Shown: positions 1 to 8,997, counted from the stretch's first letter. The stretch is 32,613 nucleotides of DNA from Brevundimonas sp. UBA2388 (GCA_002343425.1 DDSO01000125.1:1201-33813); one strand, 5' to 3'. Notes: generated from the letters alone by a model not told the origin. Translations and numbers: made by a program.

Positions 1-438
1 GCCGCGGCGCGCGTAGTGCATCTGCGTCACGTTGGCTCCGGCCTTGGCCCGTCGAGGCAGGCGCTTCAGGTCGAATCGCAGCTCGGCGAGCTTCGGGTCG
101 TCGAGCCGCTCGCGCCCGTAGCGCGACGTGGGTCCGTCCAGGCGCTCGGTGTCGCCGCGCTCCTCGATCCACTTGTCCCGGAGCGGCGCGAGGCCCTTGC
201 GGATGTCGATGCGCACCGCGGGGTCCGTGTAGGGCCCGCTCGTGTCGTACACGGTCACGGGGGGGTTCGGCTCGGCGCCGAAGGAGGCCGGCGTGTCGGA
301 CTGCGAGATCTCGCGCATCGGCACGCGGATGTCGGCGCGCGAGCCTTCCACGTGGATCTTGCGCGAGCGCGGCAGCGGCTGGACGGCGGCCTCGTCCACG
401 TGGGCGGTCGAGGCGATGAATTTCGGATTGGCGTTCAT
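1..438 (-). CDS. thiC: Phosphomethylpyrimidine synthase ThiC, N-terminal part (runs off left edge)
   Basis: ThiC is the radical-SAM enzyme that converts aminoimidazole ribotide to HMP phosphate, the pyrimidine half of thiamine, in the cytosol. The 146 visible codons contain family landmarks: an IRVPMREI segment near residue 40, [11 protein letters not shown] near residue 65, a WIEERGDTE stretch near residue 90, and RRAKAG followed by [10 protein letters not shown] at the cut edge. The catalytic barrel and the C-terminal CxxC iron-sulfur motif lie outside the window. The ATG at 438 has a GAGGAG ribosome site five bases upstream (444-449), and a TPP riboswitch precedes it. The start MNANPKF and the spacing of the N-terminal domain recall beta/gammaproteobacterial ThiC more than the alphaproteobacterial type I know. 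Leucine is coded CTC more often than in neighbouring genes. Identity is certain; the transfer idea is inference. Confidence 0.95.
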   Translation of the reverse strand, partial: MNANPKFIASTAHVDEAAVQPLPRSRKIHVEGSRADIRVPMREISQSDTPASFGAEPNPPVTVYDTSGPYTDPAVRIDIRKGLAPLRDKWIEERGDTERLDGPTSRYGRERLDDPKLAELRFDLKRLPRRAKAGANVTQMHYARRG

Positions 439-488
439 GGCGGCTCCTCGGGGAAGGGACGGCGGACGGGAGCGCGGGCGGGCCGCAA

Positions 489-579
489 CGCTTCCTACGC
501 CGGCATGACCCGGATCAGGTTCGACGGGTCAGGCGATCACGCCAATCTCAGCCGCTCGAGCGCGACCCCCCGGAGAACG
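489..579 (-). ncRNA. TPP riboswitch (THI element) in the thiC leader
   Basis: Read on the minus strand, the leader carries the conserved blocks of the thiamine pyrophosphate aptamer in order: GGGGGGTCGC, then GCTGAGA (about 546-553), then ACCCGTCGAACCTGAT (about 516-531), then ATGCCGGCGTAGGA (about 494-507). An outer helix can form between CGTTCTC (573-579) and GGAAGCG (489-495). The aptamer ends about 50 nt before the thiC start. A CTCC in that interval could pair with the GAGGAG ribosome site, which would suit translational control (inference). Binding of TPP is expected to switch thiC off. Confidence 0.95.
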
Positions 580-609
580 GGAGGACCCTAGGCCGATGGG
601 CGGCGCGGT

Positions 610-1221
610 TCAATCCGGGAAGGCGGCGAGCAGGGCGTCGAGGGCGCCCTCGATCCGGGTCCAGCCGGCGGCGTCGAGCGCCACGCCGCCGGAGCCGGGA
701 CGGGCCTCGCCGGTCAGGGCCAGGTGCTGGACCGCGGCGAGCAGGACGGCGTTGATGGCTACGGCGTCGCCGGACGGCGGCAGGCGCAGGCGGGGACGGC
801 GCTCGCGCAGCCACGCCTGGAGCACGGCCGAGCGCTCGGCCTCGATACGGTTGAGCAGGGACGAGGCCTCGACCAGGGCCCAGGCCATGAGGCGCAGGGT
901 CAGGGGGCTGGCGCGCAGGGCGGCGAGCCAGGCCGAGAGGCTCTCGCGGGCGAAGGCGCGCAGGGACTCCGAACCGGCCGGGGGCGTGGCGTCGAGGGTG
1001 CGGACCAGCTCGGCATGGGCGCGGGCGGCGATCCGGGCGACCACGCCGTCGGCGCCGTCGAAATAGCGATAGACCAGCTTGCGGTCGCAGCCGGCCTCGG
1101 CGGCGAGGGTCTGGACATTGAGGCCGGGGAAACCGTCGCGCAGCAGGATGCGCTCGCCGGCCTCGACGATGAGGGCTTCGGTGGCGGGTCGGCTTCTCAG
1201 ACGGACGGGCGATTCGGCCAT
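610..1221 (-). CDS. TetR/AcrR-family transcriptional regulator
   Basis: This 203-residue protein has the TetR layout: an N-terminal three-helix DNA-binding domain, with the helix-turn-helix around residues 34-56 (LNVQTLAAEAG then KLVYRYFDG), followed by an all-helical ligand-binding and dimerisation domain with no recognisable ligand signature. I start it at the ATG at 1221. A longer reading from a TTG at 1257 adds 12 residues that are not part of the fold. It is divergent from the D-cysteine desulfhydrase gene across a 248-bp gap, so either that gene or its own promoter is a possible target. The gap contains only a short GGCGGG/CCCGCC inverted repeat near 1447-1460 and no convincing operator. 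The ligand is unknown. Confidence 0.85.
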   Translation of the reverse strand: MAESPVRLRSRPATEALIVEAGERILLRDGFPGLNVQTLAAEAGCDRKLVYRYFDGADGVVARIAARAHAELVRTLDATPPAGSESLRAFARESLSAWLAALRASPLTLRLMAWALVEASSLLNRIEAERSAVLQAWLRERRPRLRLPPSGDAVAINAVLLAAVQHLALTGEARPGSGGVALDAAGWTRIEGALDALLAAFPD

Positions 1222-1469
1222 GGGCGCAGCATCGGGCCGCACGGACTGAGTCGGCAAGCGGGGCGGTCAGCGAAGGTGGAAGGTGCGACCCGGCCTGCAT
1301 CGGGGGGGCGTTCGCAGGGCCGGGCCGCGGTAGACTCTGTCGAGCGCGCATCGCCGCAAGGTCCGTTCGATAAACTGCGATCGGCGAAATCGGTTCCCGG
1401 GATTATCTCCGCCGTTCGCCGGACGGGCGTCGGGGTGGTAACGGAGGCGGGTCCCGCCGGAGTTTGACC

Positions 1470-2468
1470 ATGCACCTCGCCCGCTTCCCCCGCATCCGCC
1501 TCGCCCACCTGCCGACGCCGCTGGAGCCCCTGCCCCGGTTGAGCGAGGCGCTGGGGGTGGAGATCTGGATCAAGCGCGACGACTGCACCGGCCTGGCCGG
1601 CGGCGGCAACAAGACGCGCAAGCTGGAATTCCTGCTGGGCGACGCCTTCGAATGCGGGGCCGATACGCTGGTGACGCAAGGGGCAGTGCAGTCGAACCAT
1701 GTGCGCCAGACGGCGGCGGCGGCGGCGGCGCACGGCCTGGCCTGCGAGGTCATTCTGGAAGAGCGGACCGGGTCGAAGGCGATCGACTACACCCGCAACG
1801 GCAACGTTCTGATGGACCGGCTGTTCGGGGCGGGCATCCGCACTGTGCCCGGCGGCTCGGACATGCCGGCCGAGCTGGAACAGACGGCCGCCGAGGTGCG
1901 GGCGCGCGGCGGCAAGCCCTATATCATCCCCGGCGGCGGCTCGAACCCGGTCGGGGCGCTGGGCTATGTCGACTGCGCCCGCGAGATCGTGGTCCAGGCC
2001 GATGAGCTGGACATGCAGGTCGACCGGATCATCACCGCCACGGGCAGCGCCGGGACCCATGCGGGTCTGGTGGCCGGGCTGGCGGTGATGGGGGCGGACA
2101 TTCCGGTGCTGGGCATCGGCGTGCGGGCCCCGAAGGAAAAGCAGGAAGAGAATGTGCTGAAGCTGGCCCGCGAGACGGCGACCCTGCTGGGCCGGCCGGG
2201 GGCGGTGACGCCGGAGATGGTGGTCGCGGACTGCGACTATGTGGGCGAGGGCTACGGGCTGGTCGACGACGCGGTGATCGACGCCCTTGTGCTGGCGGCG
2301 CGGACCGATGCGATCGTGCTGGACCCGGTCTACACCGGCAAGGCCATGAAGGGGCTGATCGCCCTGGCGAAGGCGGGACGGTTCGAGAACGAGACGGTCG
2401 TCTTCCTGCACACCGGCGGGGCGCAGGGGCTGTTCGGCTACCAGGGCGAGATCGAGGGGGCGCTCTAG
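1470..2468 (+). CDS. dcyD: D-cysteine desulfhydrase (PLP fold-type II)
   Basis: The enzyme breaks D-cysteine into pyruvate, sulfide and ammonia. The 332-residue protein matches the DcyD/ACC-deaminase family across its length: KRDDCTGLAGGGNKTRKLEF carries the PLP lysine (K48), QSNH supplies the catalytic serine (S75), and a Gly-rich phosphate loop follows at about 180-190. Two residues that separate the branches both favour the desulfhydrase: DPVYTGKA has Thr where ACC deaminases have Glu, and LHTGG has Thr where they have Leu. I use the ATG at 1470; an in-frame TTG six bases earlier is less likely. The nearest purine-rich ribosome site (GGAGG at 1443-1447) is rather far. A run of GCG codons encodes a poly-Ala stretch near residue 82. 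The role is probably detoxification or use of D-cysteine as a sulfur source. Confidence 0.85.
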   Translation: MHLARFPRIRLAHLPTPLEPLPRLSEALGVEIWIKRDDCTGLAGGGNKTRKLEFLLGDAFECGADTLVTQGAVQSNHVRQTAAAAAAHGLACEVILEERTGSKAIDYTRNGNVLMDRLFGAGIRTVPGGSDMPAELEQTAAEVRARGGKPYIIPGGGSNPVGALGYVDCAREIVVQADELDMQVDRIITATGSAGTHAGLVAGLAVMGADIPVLGIGVRAPKEKQEENVLKLARETATLLGRPGAVTPEMVVADCDYVGEGYGLVDDAVIDALVLAARTDAIVLDPVYTGKAMKGLIALAKAGRFENETVVFLHTGGAQGLFGYQGEIEGAL

Positions 2469-2480
2469 GCGGCGCGCGCT

Positions 2481-3911
2481 TCAGGTTGCGGCGCCGCCCG
2501 TCGCCAGCCCGGCGAGCCGCTGCAGATTGGCCGCCGCCGGCCAGGCCCGGTCCCGCAGGGTCGTGAGCACCGCCATCCTGTCGGTCTGGTCCGGCGTCAC
2601 CGCCCGGGCGACCTTGCCGAAGCCGTCGAGGCGACTGTCCCGGATCCATCGGCGAAGGTCGGGCTCGGATGACCAGACCAGCTGGTTGCGCAGATTGGCC
2701 AGCTCCGTCTGCGGATAGTCTGCGAGTGTATCGGGCAGGGGGCAGGGGGTGCACAGTTCGTTGCGGCGGGCTTCATCCTCGATATGGACCTCGACCCAGG
2801 CGGCCAGGGCGGCGCTGAAGGTAGGGGCGGGCATCCGGATCATCTGCAGGGTGATGCGGTCGCCGTCGAAGACCGGCGCCGACGGCCGGCGGGTGACCGC
2901 CGAGGCGGTGCAGTCGATGTAGAGCGCCCCCTCGCCGACCGGGACGAAGACTGAGTCGAAGCGCAGGCCGCCGGCCTCGATGGCCTGGACGCGGCCGTGG
3001 CGGATGACATCGGTGATGCGGCGCAGCACCTCGACCTCGCCGGCCGAGACGGTGGCATAGTGAAACATCTGCGGGCGGATCGTCGGATCGATCCGGAGCA
3101 TATTGCCGGCGGCTTCCAGCTGTTCGAACAGGGCGTCGGCGGTCGGCGCTGTGGCGAAGGCCTCATAGGCCCGCGCCTGGGCCCCGATCGAGTCGTGGAA
3201 GAATTCCTCGCCCGGCTGGGTGCAGAGGCGGTTGAGCAGCCAGGACTCACGCGGCCGGACCCAGGTGATGCGATCGGCGGGCACGCCCGCGCCGATCAGC
3301 CAGACCCCGACATCCATGGCGGTCTTGCCCGCCCCGAGGATCACATAACGATCCGGGACCGGCCCACCCGATTGCGCGAGATGGGGCAGGGCGTTGGGCG
3401 TCGCCAGACGCACCCCTTCGGCGACCGTAAAGGCGGGCGTATGGGTGGACGGGACCGAGGTGCCGAACCAGGTCGCATCGACGGTCTTGCGCCGCACCTG
3501 CACGCGGGTTTCCGCCCCGCTGAGCAGGGAGACCATCCGGCCTTCACCGCGATAATCCGTCATTGGATAATAATCGACCCGGCCGCTGGCGAGCAGCCGC
3601 TGCCGCATCACAGTGTCGAAATAGCCGCACACCTCCGCACCCGATGCGAGCTCATACAGGCCGGCGTTGAGCCCGTGCGTATCCTTGAGGCCTGACCCCA
3701 GCGGCAGGGAGTTGACGCCATAGAAGGCCGAGGGCTGGTGAAGGGTCACAAAGGAATAGGCGTCATTCCAGTGTCCGCCCGGCTTGCCGTGGCGGTCGAC
3801 GATGGTGATCCGGGCGTCGCTTTCGGTCAGGAGCGTATCAGCGAAGGCCAGGCCCACCGCCCCGCTGCCCACGACCAGATAGTCGGTCTCGATCTCCATC
3901 GGTCGCGTCAT
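2481..3911 (-). CDS. FAD/NAD(P)-binding oxidoreductase, flavin-monooxygenase-like, uncharacterised
   Basis: This 476-residue protein has two dinucleotide-binding folds. An FAD site lies near the N-terminus (VVGSGAVGLA at 13-22, then PGGHW at 44-48), and a second Rossmann site near residue 195 (LGAGKTAMDVG) is suited to NADPH. The layout resembles group B flavin monooxygenases and other two-site flavoproteins, but I see no Baeyer-Villiger fingerprint and cannot name a substrate. The ATG at 3911 has a strong GGAGGGG ribosome site about nine bases upstream; the in-frame reading extended to 4154 would cross the divergent neighbour and is rejected. It is divergent from the DUF2855 gene with a 94-bp shared control region holding an inverted repeat, so the two are probably co-regulated. 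It converges on the dcyD gene with a 12-bp gap. Confidence 0.75.
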   Translation of the reverse strand: MTRPMEIETDYLVVGSGAVGLAFADTLLTESDARITIVDRHGKPGGHWNDAYSFVTLHQPSAFYGVNSLPLGSGLKDTHGLNAGLYELASGAEVCGYFDTVMRQRLLASGRVDYYPMTDYRGEGRMVSLLSGAETRVQVRRKTVDATWFGTSVPSTHTPAFTVAEGVRLATPNALPHLAQSGGPVPDRYVILGAGKTAMDVGVWLIGAGVPADRITWVRPRESWLLNRLCTQPGEEFFHDSIGAQARAYEAFATAPTADALFEQLEAAGNMLRIDPTIRPQMFHYATVSAGEVEVLRRITDVIRHGRVQAIEAGGLRFDSVFVPVGEGALYIDCTASAVTRRPSAPVFDGDRITLQMIRMPAPTFSAALAAWVEVHIEDEARRNELCTPCPLPDTLADYPQTELANLRNQLVWSSEPDLRRWIRDSRLDGFGKVARAVTPDQTDRMAVLTTLRDRAWPAAANLQRLAGLATGGAAT

Positions 3912-3960
3912 CCGGTCTTGTCCCCTCCGCGTTCGCGGCGCATCACAGCTTAAGACCGGC

Positions 3961-3975
3961 GTTGTTTTAGACAAC
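3961..3975. promoter_or_regulatory. Candidate operator: perfect inverted repeat between divergent genes
   Basis: GTTGT-N5-ACAAC sits midway between two divergent start codons (3911 and 4006) and is AT-rich in a GC-rich background. Size and symmetry fit a small dimeric repressor such as a TetR or MarR type. No such regulator is adjacent; the TetR gene at 610-1221 is the nearest. Binding is inference. Confidence 0.4.
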
Positions 3976-4005
3976 CCGCCCCGCCGAACACGAACGGAGG
4001 CTCCG

Positions 4006-5073
4006 ATGACGCACCACGCCGATTTTCTGATCGACCGTACGGAGCTGTCCCGCACCGAGGTGCGGGCCCTGCCCGCCGCGGATTCGGTGGTCCTGGACGA
4101 CGGCGAGGTCCTGCTGGAGATCGAACGGTTTGCCCTGACCGCCAACAACATCACCTATGGGGTCTATGGCGACCGGCTCGGCTACTGGCGGTTCTTTCCG
4201 GCGGAGGACAACTGGGGCCGGATCCCGGTCTGGGGGTTCGCCACCGTCCGGCGGTCGAGTGTGGAGACCATCCCGGTCGGTACGCGGCTGTTCGGCTATC
4301 TGCCGATGGCGACCTACTTCGTGACCCGGCTGGAGCGGCGGCCCTGGGGCGTGGTCGACGTCTCGCCGCATCGCGCCGAACTTCCGGCGGCCTACAACAG
4401 CCTGGTCGAGGCTGCGCCCGGCCCGCTGGACGACCAGATCGCCCTGCTGCGGCCGCTGTTCCTGACCGCCTTCCTGCTGGACGACTATTTCGCCGAGAAT
4501 GCGGACTTCGGGGCCACGGGCTTCATCCTGTCCAGCGCCTCGAGCAAGACCGCCCTGGGGCTGGCCTGGCTGCTGGCCCGGCGCGGGGTGCGGGTGATCG
4601 GCCTGACCTCGGCGCGGAACACCGGCTTTGTCGAAGGCGTCGGCTATTATGCCGAGACCCGGACCTATGACGCCTTTGCCGATACGCCGGTAGAGGGGCA
4701 AGCGGTGTTCGTCGACTTCGCCGGCGACCCTCGCGTCGTGGCCGCAGTCCACAACAGCCTGGGCGACCGACTGGCCCACAGCGCCGTGGTCGGCAGCACC
4801 CACCAGACCGACGGTCCGGTCGGACCGGGTCGCCTGCCGGGACCACGGCCGACCTTCTTCTTTGCGCCCGAGCGGTTGCGGCAAAGGTCGAAGGACTGGG
4901 GCGGCGAGGCGCTGAACAGCCGCATCCAGACCGCGCTGGAGGCCTTCATCGTCGAAAACGGCTGGCTGGAGGTGACGACGCACACAGGTCCCGAGGCGCT
5001 GGCGGCGATCTACCAGACGGTGCTCGCCGGCACGGCGCGTCCGGAGGAAGGCCATATGGTCCGGCCGGGCTGA
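4006..5073 (+). CDS. DUF2855 family protein
   Basis: I recognise this 355-residue protein as a DUF2855 member by its overall pattern: an N-terminal half with VLLEIERFALTANNITYGV (about 30-50) and an FFPAEDNWGRIPVWGFA stretch (about 64-80), then a Rossmann-like half with FILSSASSKTALGLA (about 168-183). The arrangement is reminiscent of medium-chain quinone oxidoreductase/alcohol dehydrogenase folds: the ANNITYG segment resembles the start of those enzymes, and the SSASSKTA loop sits where the nucleotide-binding glycine loop would be, but the usual GxGxxG is missing. No function is established. The ATG has GGAGG five bases upstream. It is divergent from the FAD oxidoreductase at 2481-3911, which suggests a two-gene redox module under one operator. 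Confidence 0.8.
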   Translation: MTHHADFLIDRTELSRTEVRALPAADSVVLDDGEVLLEIERFALTANNITYGVYGDRLGYWRFFPAEDNWGRIPVWGFATVRRSSVETIPVGTRLFGYLPMATYFVTRLERRPWGVVDVSPHRAELPAAYNSLVEAAPGPLDDQIALLRPLFLTAFLLDDYFAENADFGATGFILSSASSKTALGLAWLLARRGVRVIGLTSARNTGFVEGVGYYAETRTYDAFADTPVEGQAVFVDFAGDPRVVAAVHNSLGDRLAHSAVVGSTHQTDGPVGPGRLPGPRPTFFFAPERLRQRSKDWGGEALNSRIQTALEAFIVENGWLEVTTHTGPEALAAIYQTVLAGTARPEEGHMVRPG

Positions 5074-5233
5074 GGTCGACTGCGGCGCGGCCTTGCTTCG
5101 ACCGCACCATACAGGCAAAGACGCGACATCACCCTGGACCCTCCCCTGAACGCAGGTGGCGGGTGGCTATCCTGACCGCCTATCCGTCGGGAAATCGGGC
5201 CGCGCCGCGCGGTCCACCCAGTTGAAATCCCGA

Positions 5234-6715
5234 ATGTCCGTCATCGCTTCCGCGCGCCAGCAGTGGCTCGCCAACCCTCGCCGCGACCTGCTGGCGGGGA
5301 CCGTCGTGGCCCTGGCCCTGATCCCCGAGGCCATCGCCTTTTCGATCATCGCCGGGGTGGATCCGGCGGTGGGGCTGTACGCCAGCTTCATCATCGCCGT
5401 GACCATCTCGTTCGTCGGCGGACGGCCGGCGATGATCTCGGCGGCGACCGGGGCCATGGCCCTGCTGATGGTGACGCTCGTGCGCGACCACGGCATCGAA
5501 TATCTGTTTGCGGCCTCGCTGCTGACCGGGGTGTTCCAGATCCTGGTCGGGATCGCGAAGCTGGGGCGGTACATCAAATTCGTCAGCCGCAGCGTGATGA
5601 CCGGCTTCGTCAATTCGCTGGCGATCCTGATCTTCCTGGCCCAGATGCCCGAACTGGTCGGGGCCAATTGGCAGACCTTCGCCCTGGTCGCAGCAGCGCT
5701 GGTGATCATCTACGGCCTGCCGCGGCTGACGAAAGCCGTGCCGTCGCCGCTGGTGGCGATCGTGCTGTTGAGCGGCTTCGTGATCTGGAGCGGGCTCGAT
5801 GTGCGCACCGTCGGCGACATGGGCCAGATGCCCTCGACCCTTCCGATGTTCCACATCCCGGCCGTGCCCCTGACGTGGGAGACGCTGGTCATCATCGGGC
5901 CGATCGCGGCGACGCTGGCGTTCGTGGGGCTGCTGGAAAGCCTGCTGACCGCCAATCTGCTGGACGACATCACCGACACCCCGTCGGACAAGGATCGCGA
6001 GACGCGCGGTCAGGGCATCGCCAACATCGCCGCGTCGCTGTTCGGCGGCATGGCCGGCTGCGCCATGATCGGCCAGTCGATCATCAATGTGACCTCGGGT
6101 GCGCGGGGGCGGCTGTCGACCCTGTGGGCCGGGCTGTTCCTGCTGTTCCTGATCCTGGTGCTTCAGGACTGGGTGGCGCGGATCCCGATGGCGGCGCTGG
6201 TGGCGGTGATGATCATGGTTTCGGTCGGGACCTTCGACTGGAAGTCGGTGATCAACCTGCGCTCGACGCCGATCCAGTCGTCCATCGTCATGGTGGCGAC
6301 GACGGCGACGGTGGTGATCACCCACGACCTGTCGAAGGGGGTGGTTCTGGGGGTGGTGCTGTCGGCGATCTTCTTCATGCGGAAGGTCGGCAAGACGGTG
6401 GTGGTTGAGGAGATCGAGACGCCGGAGGCGGGGGTGCTGCGCTATCGCGTGACCGGCCAACTGTTCTTCGCTTCGGCCGACGTGTTCGCCGCCGCGTTCG
6501 AGCACCACGGGCATCCGGTGCGGGTCGAGATCGACATGACCGGGGCGCATCTGTGGGACCTGACCGGGGTGGCCGCGGTCGACAAGGTGGTGTTCCGCTA
6601 TCGCCGTCAGGGGGCTGAGGTCGAGGTCATCGGCATGAACGAGGCCGGGCGGACGCTGATCGACCGGGTGGGCAAACATGACAAGGATCATCTGCCGGCG
6701 GCGACGGGGCACTGA
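5234..6715 (+). CDS. SulP-family inorganic anion transporter with C-terminal STAS domain
   Basis: This 493-residue inner-membrane protein belongs to the SulP/SLC26 family, which moves sulfate, bicarbonate or related anions. The first ~385 residues are hydrophobic with about a dozen membrane segments and carry the family start ([24 protein letters not shown] at about 17-40, given here as a pattern) and the GLYASF motif (~48). From about 400 to 485 there is a soluble STAS domain; its usual DxSG/D-S-T loop reads [12 protein letters not shown], so the residue normally phosphorylated in anti-sigma antagonists is not a clear serine. I start at the ATG at 5234; the GTG at 5156 would add 26 non-membrane residues that do not fit the family. 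The ribosome site is weak. The substrate cannot be told from sequence. It converges on the hydrolase at 6743. Confidence 0.85.
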   Translation: MSVIASARQQWLANPRRDLLAGTVVALALIPEAIAFSIIAGVDPAVGLYASFIIAVTISFVGGRPAMISAATGAMALLMVTLVRDHGIEYLFAASLLTGVFQILVGIAKLGRYIKFVSRSVMTGFVNSLAILIFLAQMPELVGANWQTFALVAAALVIIYGLPRLTKAVPSPLVAIVLLSGFVIWSGLDVRTVGDMGQMPSTLPMFHIPAVPLTWETLVIIGPIAATLAFVGLLESLLTANLLDDITDTPSDKDRETRGQGIANIAASLFGGMAGCAMIGQSIINVTSGARGRLSTLWAGLFLLFLILVLQDWVARIPMAALVAVMIMVSVGTFDWKSVINLRSTPIQSSIVMVATTATVVITHDLSKGVVLGVVLSAIFFMRKVGKTVVVEEIETPEAGVLRYRVTGQLFFASADVFAAAFEHHGHPVRVEIDMTGAHLWDLTGVAAVDKVVFRYRRQGAEVEVIGMNEAGRTLIDRVGKHDKDHLPAATGH

Positions 6716-6742
6716 GGCCGGCCGACAACGACCGGCAAGCGG

Positions 6743-7687
6743 TCACGGGGCGAGAAATCCCACGACATCCGCAGCGAACCGCGCAGGATCTTCCACAAAC
6801 ATGAAGTGACCCCGGTCCGGGTATTCGAGAATACGGGCGTCTGGAAGGGCGGCGACCAGATCGCGCTGCGGCTCGACCACCGTCTGGAAGTCGGCGAGCC
6901 CGGCGATCACCAGAACCGGCATGGTCAGGCGCGCGTGCCGGTCGAAGCGATAGCGCATGAGACCGCCGCCGAAGAGCACCCGCCCGATCTCGCCGGTGTT
7001 GCTGAGCCCATCAGCCGAGTCGGTCGCGTCCACCAGCGCCATTGTCGCGGGGTCGGGATACATGGCCCCGTCAACGAACGCCCTGCCCGCGGCGAAAGGG
7101 TTGCAGCGAGCGGCAAAGTCCTCGGGCCGTTCGGCCACCGCCCTTGCGTAGGTTGTCGGGTCCAGCCGCTCGAGACGGACGCACTGGAGATCGAGCGCGC
7201 CCTGCAGGTCCGGCACCGCGGCGGTCAGCACGACACGCTCGGTGCGCTCGGGGTGCTCCGCAGCGTATTCGAGGGCCAGGATGGTCCCGAAGCTATGACC
7301 CACGAGCGTGATCTTTTCGACACCCCATGCGCGTCGCAACTGTTCGAGGTCATCGACCAGGAGGTCGAGCGAATAGGCGTCGTTCCACGGGCGTTCGGAC
7401 CGGCCGCTGCCACGCTGATCCAGGTAGACCATACGCAGGTGAGGCTCGAGCCCCGGCCCCGCGAAACGCGCGAAGGTCTGGCCGCCCTGACCCGGTCCAC
7501 CGTGAAGGAAAACGACCGGCGTGCCCTCAGGTCGACCGGCGACGCGGTACCAGAGCCGTACCCCGTTGACCACCGTATGGTGTTCGCCGGGACTGAGGCT
7601 CGCCGGGTCTGCGACCTGAGCCGTTACCGGCGCCGGTGATAACAGGACGGCGCAGAGGCCGACCAGGAGCGAACGAAGGTTCAGCAT
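6743..7687 (-). CDS. Secreted alpha/beta hydrolase, prolyl-aminopeptidase-like
   Basis: The 314-residue precursor opens with a signal peptide (hydrophobic core at about 5-20, likely cut after VTA at 23), so the enzyme should act in the periplasm or outside. The hydrolase fold is complete: HGGPG oxyanion loop at 62-66, DQRGSGRS at 90-97 (both typical of proline iminopeptidases and relatives), nucleophile S132 in GHSFG, an acid at D266 and catalytic H294 in DRGHF. The cap region (about 160-245) is short and divergent, so peptidase activity on N-terminal proline is only one option; esterase or lactonase activity is also possible. The ATG has GAGAGG upstream. Codon use is a little less GC-extreme than the SulP gene next door. 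Confidence 0.8.
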   Translation of the reverse strand: MLNLRSLLVGLCAVLLSPAPVTAQVADPASLSPGEHHTVVNGVRLWYRVAGRPEGTPVVFLHGGPGQGGQTFARFAGPGLEPHLRMVYLDQRGSGRSERPWNDAYSLDLLVDDLEQLRRAWGVEKITLVGHSFGTILALEYAAEHPERTERVVLTAAVPDLQGALDLQCVRLERLDPTTYARAVAERPEDFAARCNPFAAGRAFVDGAMYPDPATMALVDATDSADGLSNTGEIGRVLFGGGLMRYRFDRHARLTMPVLVIAGLADFQTVVEPQRDLVAALPDARILEYPDRGHFMFVEDPARFAADVVGFLAP

Positions 7688-7728
7688 GAGACCTCTCGAG
7701 GTGCAGGAATTGAGAGTCGACCCGGAGC

Positions 7729-8997
7729 CTAGCCCGCTCCCGCCGCGATCTGCATCATCACCAGGCCGGTGAACCAGGCCGCCGCCGTGCCGATGATGTA
7801 GCCGACCACGGCCAGCAAGACCCCGACCGGGGCCAGCGAGGGGTGGAAGGCGGCCGCCGCGACGGGCGCGCTGGCGGCGCCGCCGATGTTGGCCATGGAG
7901 CCGACGCCGAGGAAGAAGCTGGGCGAGCGGATCAGGAAGGCCATGCCGAACATCAGGGCGACATGAACCAGCATCCAGACGCCGCCGATCACGAAATAGA
8001 CCGGGCTCTCGAGGACGGCGGCGATGTTCATGTTCAGTCCGACGGTGGCGACCAGCACATAGACGAAGACCGAGCCGACCTTGGACGCGCCGGGGCCCTG
8101 CAGCTTGCGCGCCGGGGTGAAGGACAGGACCACGCCGATGACCGTGGCGACCAGCACCAGCCAGAAGAAGCTGGAGTCGAACGACAGCCGCTGGGCCCAG
8201 GGGTAGGTCTCGCCGAACCAGGCCGACAGGGGGTCGGCGATGGCGTGGGACAGGCCGACCGCGCCGAAGCCGACGGCGAGGATGAGCATCAGGTCCTTGA
8301 GCGACGGGATGCGGGCGTGTTCCAGCTCATAGGCCTCGGCCTTGTCGCGGACGCGGTCGACGGCCGAAGCGTCGGCGCGGAACAGTTTGTCGAAGCCGCG
8401 CTGGTTGGCGGCGATGAACAGGACCACCGCCATCCAGATGTTGGCCACGACCACATCGACGGCGATCCAGATGGAGAAGGTGTCTGCGGAGGGGGCATTG
8501 ATCTCGTACAGCGCCGCCTGGTTGGCCGAGCCGCCGATCCAGCTGCCGGCGACGGTGGACATGCCGCGCCAGATGGCCTCGGGGCCCGCGCCCATCAGCT
8601 CGGGCGCCACCCAGCTGGTCAGCAGCAGGGCGACCGGACCGCCGATCATCACCCCGACCGTGCCGGTCAGGAACATGATCAGCGCCTTGGGGCCGAGGCC
8701 GAACACCGCCGGCAGGTCGGCCGAGACGGTCAGCAGCACCAGGGCCGCGGGCAGCAGAAAGCGCGAGGCGATGAAATACAGCCGCGACTCTTCCGGATCG
8801 ACGACGCCGAAGGTGGTCAGGAGCGAGGGCAGGAAATAGCAGAGCAGCAGGGCGGGGATGATGGTGAAGAACCGCTTCACCCAGGGGTGCGACAGGTTCG
8901 AGGCCCAGAAGACGGCGCCGAGGATGGCGGCCAGAATGCCGAGGACGACGGCGTCGTTGGTGATGAGGGCCGTGGCGGCTTCGGCTTCAGGCGGCAT
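7729..8997 (-). CDS. DUF819 family integral membrane protein
   Basis: This 422-residue protein is almost wholly hydrophobic, with about eleven or twelve predicted membrane segments and a charged cytoplasmic stretch near 215-245. The GSWIGGSANQAAL segment (about 148-160) and the repeated FLGVGSMANIGGAASAPV segment (about 377-394) are hallmarks of DUF819 (YjcL-like) proteins, a family with an inverted-repeat transporter-like architecture and no settled substrate. I start at the ATG at 8997, which has AGGGAA upstream; the extension to 9108 runs into the divergent racemase gene. The shared 79-bp divergent region with that Asp/Glu racemase suggests joint control, so an amino-acid-related substrate is a reasonable guess only. 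Confidence 0.8.
   Translation of the reverse strand: MPPEAEAATALITNDAVVLGILAAILGAVFWASNLSHPWVKRFFTIIPALLLCYFLPSLLTTFGVVDPEESRLYFIASRFLLPAALVLLTVSADLPAVFGLGPKALIMFLTGTVGVMIGGPVALLLTSWVAPELMGAGPEAIWRGMSTVAGSWIGGSANQAALYEINAPSADTFSIWIAVDVVVANIWMAVVLFIAANQRGFDKLFRADASAVDRVRDKAEAYELEHARIPSLKDLMLILAVGFGAVGLSHAIADPLSAWFGETYPWAQRLSFDSSFFWLVLVATVIGVVLSFTPARKLQGPGASKVGSVFVYVLVATVGLNMNIAAVLESPVYFVIGGVWMLVHVALMFGMAFLIRSPSFFLGVGSMANIGGAASAPVAAAAFHPSLAPVGVLLAVVGYIIGTAAAWFTGLVMMQIAAGAG

Noticed and set aside
1258..1469. TetR operator in the tetR/dcyD gap
   Set aside because: Only short, poorly symmetric repeats (for example CGAT-N7-ATCG near 1379-1393) are present; none is better than expected by chance.
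3912..4154. N-terminal extension of the FAD oxidoreductase
   Set aside because: The extra 81 residues would overlap the divergent DUF2855 gene; the ATG at 3911 has a strong ribosome site and begins just before the FAD fold.
5180..6712. Minus-strand open frame opposite the SulP transporter
   Set aside because: His/Asp/Arg/Gln-rich mirror of hydrophobic codons; typical antisense shadow of a membrane protein.
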